The notes beneath the pieces are model-generated. The model made no database searches. It was not told the DNA's origin and saw only the letters and a program-made list of their open reading frames with translations. The translations under genes and the position numbers were made by a program. Below are positions 59,635-64,000 of a stretch of 64,000 nt of DNA, in pieces; the first letter of the stretch is position 1; every line of letters begins with the position of its first letter. Origin of the DNA: an uncultured Microbulbifer sp. (GTDB lineage: Bacteria; Pseudomonadota; Gammaproteobacteria; Pseudomonadales; Cellvibrionaceae). Location: contig NZ_CANMKV010000001.1 in the NCBI RefSeq assembly GCF_947498635.1, forward strand, positions 124,001 to 188,000, in the 5' to 3' direction.

Positions 59635-62016
59635 ATGGCCGGAGCCACTGTGGAAAACACCAGCCTTGCCCGAAATTTTCTAACCACCGGTAGAAAAAGC
59701 GCCTTCGTAGGTCTATCGACTGTGGTTATCACTCTGATATTTTTTTCCGCAAAACCCGTGGCGGAGTGTTCACCAGGCAATGTGGGTACCGACGGCCCCG
59801 ACCAAATCATCTGTAACGAGGATAGCGATGCAGAGAGCGCTGATGTAGACGGATTGGGTGGCAATGACACCCTGGAACTGGATGGCGGCACCATTAATAA
59901 TGCCTATGGTGGCATCGGTGACGACCAAATCTATATCCGTGGAGCGATTGTCAACGACTCGGTCTATGGCGGGGATGGAAAAGATCTAATCGTACTGGAT
60001 GAGCGCAGCAGCGATATTGGCGACTACCTCAACGGTGGTGGCATTCACGGTGGTGTCGGTGACGATGAGATTCAGATATTGGATGGGCTCAGTTTCCATG
60101 TATGGGGTGGAGAAGGTAATGACCAGATCACCTTGGATGGGGGCTTCATTTTTAACTACTTGGATGCGGGTGAGGGCGACGATTATATCCACTGGGATGA
60201 GGGTATCGCGAATGAAATACGTGGCGGCCCCGGTTCAGATATGCTGGTCATAGACTCCTACTCCTTCGACGGCGATGCCATTTTAAATGGTGGCGACGAC
60301 CTCAGTGCGGAAGATGGTGATATTGATACCTTGATATTCAAGCTCGATTATCGTGTGGATGGCAATCAGCTAAACAACTGGGAGCGCGTAGTCATATGGG
60401 GAAGTTCGAAATTGATCCTGACTGGCAGCCTTAATGTTGGCGGTGGCCTGGATTTCGATAATAATCCTCTTGGTCTACATATTAAGTGGGGCGGTCAAGC
60501 ATTTATCGATCCCAAGGAATACACCATAACCGGCAACGTCGCTAACGATGGCACCATCGATCTGGCCAATAAAGAATTAAATACGCTCATTATTCAAAAA
60601 GATAGTGACAATAATTACGGCCATTATATTGGTGGAAATGGACGGCTATGGATGGATGTAATACTCGATAACGAAAATGCGGGCAGCGATCAACTGAAAA
60701 TCAAAGGGGATGCCAGCGGCTCAACCTTTATAACACTATACAACCTGGAAGGTACGGGCGCGCGTACCCAGGACAATGGCATAAAGCTGGTGTCTGTCGA
60801 GGGAAAATCCACAGACAATGCCTTTATTTTAAGTGGTGACTACGTTACCAGGGATCAGCAACCAGCGACCATTGGTGGAGCCTATGCCTATACCTTGCAC
60901 CAAAACGATGTATCCGGTCAAAGTGATGGAGATTGGTATCTACGCTCTACCGTGAGTAATTCGAGCCGCTTTCCAAATGGCGGCATGGTACGTTGGCAGC
61001 CAGCTGCGGTCATGTATGAAACCCTCCCACAAGTGCTGCGTTCACTCAATATTCCCTCGCCATTGCGCAGCCGGGTGGGCAACCGCTATTGGGTTGGCAG
61101 CAGTTACCTAGACCTCTATAACGAGGATTATGCCAACTCACTAGAAACCACCATTGATACTAGAGGCTTGTGGATACGTAATGGCGCACGTTATGTGAGC
61201 ACTACCCCTAAACAATCCACCACCTGGGCAAGCTGGGATCAAACTCTCTATCAGATCCAGGTCGGCGCCGACCTGCCCCTCAATCTATCCGTTTACGGAA
61301 GCGCACCTGTTGCCAGCCTGGCGTTGCACTATGGTGACTCAAGAAATACCGTAGACTCTTTTTTTGGTGACGGCACGATTGATACCAAAACCTATGGCGT
61401 CAGCAGCTATTTAACCTGGTATAGCTATCAGGGACTTTACCTGGATGCGCAGTTTAAGCTGAGCTGGTTTGACTTTGAATTTGATGCTGACGATCTGCGC
61501 ACCCTGAAAAACAGTAGCGAAGGCTATGGTTACGGCTTCGCCCTCGAGGGGGGGTGGAATTTCAAACTATATAATTACTACTCTATAACCCCCCAAGCTC
61601 AGCTGATTTATACCTCTGAAGAAGCTGAGGATTTTGAGGATACTTATGATGTGCTGGTAGGGGACATCAACAATAATGGACTCTTACTACGCCTAGGAGC
61701 CACTTTTGAAAAACGTAAAAGTCAGCGAAAGTCGAGCAGAAACATGTACGGCTCCCTCCCCCTTGAACGCTTTGGATACTATGTTACTTCGGGACTGACT
61801 TTTAATCTCGACCAAGAAACCGATCTAGTGGTCTCCGGAACCAGATTAATACAAAAACCAGATGCCTGGTACGCCGACCTGCGTATGGGGATCAGCTATG
61901 AGGAGTGCGGTGACCACTGCTCTATCTACTCAGAGTTATTCTATAGCAGTAGTCTCGAGAATCCTGGGAACAGTTTCGCAGGGGGGCTGGAACTTGGTTT
62001 TCGCTATAAATGGTAG
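59635..62016 (+). CDS. Autotransporter with RTX-like repeats in the passenger
   Basis: A type Va secreted/surface protein of 793 aa. The N-terminus is an extended signal (hydrophobic part STVVITLIFFSAKPVAEC, about 28-45). The passenger (about 65-200) has seven or more glycine/aspartate repeats of the form GGxGxDxI or LDGG (GGNDTLELDGG, GGIGDDQIYI, GGDGKDLIVL, GGVGDDEIQI, GGEGNDQITL), like calcium-binding RTX nonapeptides. From about 490 the sequence is an autotransporter barrel ending GLELGFRYKW. The ATG at 59635 has no ribosome site; a GTG at 59650 has GGAG five bases before it and may be the true start. Confidence 0.85.
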   Translation: MAGATVENTSLARNFLTTGRKSAFVGLSTVVITLIFFSAKPVAECSPGNVGTDGPDQIICNEDSDAESADVDGLGGNDTLELDGGTINNAYGGIGDDQIYIRGAIVNDSVYGGDGKDLIVLDERSSDIGDYLNGGGIHGGVGDDEIQILDGLSFHVWGGEGNDQITLDGGFIFNYLDAGEGDDYIHWDEGIANEIRGGPGSDMLVIDSYSFDGDAILNGGDDLSAEDGDIDTLIFKLDYRVDGNQLNNWERVVIWGSSKLILTGSLNVGGGLDFDNNPLGLHIKWGGQAFIDPKEYTITGNVANDGTIDLANKELNTLIIQKDSDNNYGHYIGGNGRLWMDVILDNENAGSDQLKIKGDASGSTFITLYNLEGTGARTQDNGIKLVSVEGKSTDNAFILSGDYVTRDQQPATIGGAYAYTLHQNDVSGQSDGDWYLRSTVSNSSRFPNGGMVRWQPAAVMYETLPQVLRSLNIPSPLRSRVGNRYWVGSSYLDLYNEDYANSLETTIDTRGLWIRNGARYVSTTPKQSTTWASWDQTLYQIQVGADLPLNLSVYGSAPVASLALHYGDSRNTVDSFFGDGTIDTKTYGVSSYLTWYSYQGLYLDAQFKLSWFDFEFDADDLRTLKNSSEGYGYGFALEGGWNFKLYNYYSITPQAQLIYTSEEAEDFEDTYDVLVGDINNNGLLLRLGATFEKRKSQRKSSRNMYGSLPLERFGYYVTSGLTFNLDQETDLVVSGTRLIQKPDAWYADLRMGISYEECGDHCSIYSELFYSSSLENPGNSFAGGLELGFRYKW

Positions 62017-62104
62017 CCTATCTGCATATCATTATTTGACGAACACACTTACCCAACAGTCCATGAATCAGCCCCCCAACTAAACCCTCTACAAACCAGT
62101 ACCA

Positions 62105-62476
62105 TTAAGGACTCACTTGACTTATTTGTATAATACGGCTATTGCGCAATGTCGCAAAAACATAACTCGCACCGTCACAGCCCACAAGATACCACTTCTC
62201 TTTAGAGAATTTTTTGCCGTTCTTAGCAACCCTTTCCTCAATTATTTTTGAATATATTCTTTCAACATTAGAGCATATCTTCCACCCACCGGGGAGCTCA
62301 TCTTTCAACATATCAACCGCAGAGGATATCATCTCCTCATCAAAGTTCGATCGACCAAGTAGCATTTTATGCTCCGCATAAGAAAAGCATGGCAACAAGA
62401 AAAATATAGAAAAGCAATAAAACCTCAAACCTAAACCTCTTAACCCACAGCCATTTATGGAAAGTATTGCTGGCAC
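62105..62476 (-). CDS. Hypothetical exported protein (123 aa)
   Basis: Not recognised. A hydrophobic N-terminus (LGLRFYCFSIFFLLPCFSYAEHK) resembles a signal peptide ending at SYA-EH, giving a mature protein of about 88 residues with two or three cysteines (WKICSN; VGCDGASYVF). The start codon is uncertain. It stands between the autotransporter (convergent) and a glycosyltransferase gene on the same strand. Confidence 0.55.
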   Translation of the reverse strand: MPAILSINGCGLRGLGLRFYCFSIFFLLPCFSYAEHKMLLGRSNFDEEMISSAVDMLKDELPGGWKICSNVERIYSKIIEERVAKNGKKFSKEKWYLVGCDGASYVFATLRNSRIIQISQVSP

Positions 62477-62623
62477 GCTAAAAATTGAAAAAATACAAAC
62501 GTTTCGCTAACCTAAAAAAACTATTCCATACAGATTCGCCGCCAACATATACTGAGCATCCATGCTTTATTCAGAAGAGGTTTGCATCCTTTAAGGCCCA
62601 CTAGGTCGGCACTAAGAATCTCA

Positions 62624-63535
62624 CTAAAGCAACTCTAACAATTTATACTCAGAAAAAACCCGGCGAATTTTATAGTCATTACCATACTTACTTTTGAGAT
62701 TCTCTCTCTTTAGACTTTGGGCTCTTGCACTCGGAATTGTGAGAAACCGATCTCGCCAATGCCGCGAATCTGGCACACGAGCTGCCCGGGTACCCTGGCG
62801 AACACTCATCGCCTTGAGCCAAATATCATCGGCCTTGGGGCAAAGCGCTAAAAATTTTTCACTATCAAATGCATCTTTATGCAGTGAACCGGGATGATAA
62901 AGTACACCGCCAACCCCTGTGGGAAAAACTCTGTGGCAAGGTTGCGTGTTTGATTTTCCGCACCAATTCTCTCTTCCGCTACGCCATTTCTGGTAGGGAA
63001 GAATTTCTCCTTTCTTATCGACCTCTATACGGTGGGCACGATGACAATAAATATTGGATGGGTCACGCAGGTAAGCCTGATAAAGAATATCAATCATATC
63101 CAGCGGATAGAGCACATCATCGTCAACCGTAATTATCAGGCTATCGGGAAACTGATCGAAAGCATATACATATTTTTTATAAGGGCCAAAATCTTCCTCT
63201 ACAAAACAAATTTTCAAACCTCGACTCTGCTGTTTTTTTAACAGCTCGGGAATATCCCCATCCGGAAAATCCTGCAAAGATAACCACAAAACAACCACGT
63301 CAGCTTTTAATGATTGCTGAAATAAGCTCTCTATACACAAATAAATATCGTGAATACGCTGATCAAAAGAGGTTAAGGAGACGATGATTTTATGCCTCTT
63401 CGTATTGCCAACACCTGGTTCGTTACTCATCAATGCTTGCTGCCCAAGAAGATGAGAGCGCACCAGAGCTTCTAGCTTCATGTTATTACCTAGATCATGA
63501 CGCTTTAATTGTTTTTTTATAAGGTAATTCAACAT
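62624..63535 (-). CDS. GT-A-type glycosyltransferase family protein
   Basis: A 303-aa protein probably transferring a sugar in surface polysaccharide synthesis. KIIVSLTSFDQRIHDIYLCIESLFQQSL is the nucleotide-sugar-binding N-terminal beta-alpha unit, and SLIITVDDDVLYP (about 137-149) carries the DDD metal-binding motif of GT-A enzymes. HRVFPTGVGGVLYHPGSL and CPKADDIWLKAMS follow in the acceptor half. The ATG at 63535 (MLNYLIKKQLKRH) is preferred over the frame start at 63559. Donor and acceptor are unknown. Confidence 0.85.
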   Translation of the reverse strand: MLNYLIKKQLKRHDLGNNMKLEALVRSHLLGQQALMSNEPGVGNTKRHKIIVSLTSFDQRIHDIYLCIESLFQQSLKADVVVLWLSLQDFPDGDIPELLKKQQSRGLKICFVEEDFGPYKKYVYAFDQFPDSLIITVDDDVLYPLDMIDILYQAYLRDPSNIYCHRAHRIEVDKKGEILPYQKWRSGRENWCGKSNTQPCHRVFPTGVGGVLYHPGSLHKDAFDSEKFLALCPKADDIWLKAMSVRQGTRAARVPDSRHWRDRFLTIPSARAQSLKRENLKSKYGNDYKIRRVFSEYKLLELL

Positions 63536-63812
63536 AATCCAATATCCCGACTCTCTCAATCATTTGTCAATACACAACCACCCCAAATGCACACCTAGCT
63601 GCCTATTTGAGCAACCAGTTAAAAGGGATATTTTTAATAATTGTGACGGTTACATAATCTTTTCGCTATAACAGAGTCCTCATTTGTAGAAGAAAGTCTA
63701 GAAACTAAGACTCAGGGCGTATTAACCATCCCAAAATAGGGAGTAAAAGTCTATTACTCCCGAACCAAGTTAAAAAAATTTAATAATTTTTGAAAAGCTT
63801 TACAAGAATGTA
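63536..63812. other. Intergenic region at right end
   Basis: AT-rich, without ORFs. It presumably holds the glycosyltransferase promoter (reverse strand). Confidence 0.4.
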
Positions 63813-64000
63813 CTATTGACGATAACTGGAATCGGATCGATCCAGTTTTCTTAACAACCCAGGCCAGACCAGAAGCCCCCCCTGATTGCCAGTCACCATA
63901 TCTCCCTCACTAACGATTTTATCCACAATACCTTGAGGAACAGGCGTGAGGGGTGGATTTCCGGCGAGAGCACTAACCTGTATCTCACAAGCGCGCTGCA
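63813..64000 (-). CDS. 3' end of a further reverse-strand gene, cut by window edge
   Basis: Reverse strand from the window edge the frame is open for about 62 codons and ends with TAG at 63815-63813. The visible part (LAGNPPLTPVPQGIVDKIVS, EGDMVTGNQGGLLVWPGLLR) looks coding but is too short to name. The neighbouring glycosyltransferase hints at a surface-polysaccharide gene, which is only a guess. Confidence 0.6.
   Translation of the reverse strand, partial: QRACEIQVSALAGNPPLTPVPQGIVDKIVSEGDMVTGNQGGLLVWPGLLRKLDRSDSSYRQ

Overview
The window looks like chromosome of a marine-type gammaproteobacterium, probably Cellvibrionales (Microbulbifer or Saccharophagus-like). This rests on the gene orders dnaK-grpE/recN, fur/bamE-ratB-ratA and smpB...ssrA, a tmRNA tag of the type ANDDNYGAQLAA, an Mrp antiporter operon, OmpW porins and moderate GC. 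The genus is inference; no rRNA is present.

Layout. 1-10.6 kb is conserved core: dnaK (cut by the window edge) and grpE behind heat-shock promoters, recN, an acyltransferase, fur, bamE, ratB-ratA, two NSS-family Na+ symporters flanking smpB, then ssrA (tmRNA). A 7-kb integrative element sits in the 3' end of ssrA, bounded by 24-bp direct repeats at 10602-10625 and 17659-17682. It carries a P4-type integrase, small DNA-binding and replication-like genes, an inverted-repeat cluster, gene remnants and, at its right end, a retron-type reverse transcriptase with an XRE HTH protein and an unannotated 51-codon membrane-protein ORF. Upstream of that ORF lies a strongly structured stretch that could hold the retron msr-msd RNA. 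17.7-22.2 kb is decayed accessory DNA: a fungal-type cytosine deaminase, a broken second copy of the same integrase, orphan ORFs and a csrA paralogue.

22-31 kb: a CadC-like membrane regulator opposite an esterase and a beta-lactamase-fold hydrolase; a LysR regulator opposite an Old Yellow Enzyme; a CcdA/thioredoxin pair. 31-44 kb: membrane proteins (TMEM175-like, DUF2339, a duplicated 2-TM protein), a SWIM/SNF2 helicase, a HARE-HTH protein and two unrecognised proteins. 44-49 kb: OmpW and a DoxX / glutathionyl-hydroquinone reductase / LysR / pirin group resembling the E. coli yqjFG-yhaJK neighbourhood.

49-54.8 kb is a complete seven-gene mrpABCDEFG Na+/H+ antiporter operon. On the other strand, a small membrane protein, an SbtA-type bicarbonate transporter, purE and purK form a compact set opposite a CbbR-like LysR gene, with nested palindromes between them. 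This suggests bicarbonate uptake feeding the PurK carboxylation. 58.8-62 kb encodes a second OmpW and an autotransporter whose passenger carries RTX-like glycine/aspartate repeats. The window ends with a secreted orphan protein, a glycosyltransferase and the 3' end of one more reverse-strand gene.

The retron module on the ssrA-integrated element, with its small membrane-protein ORF, structured upstream RNA and opposing terminator, is the best candidate for something not yet described.
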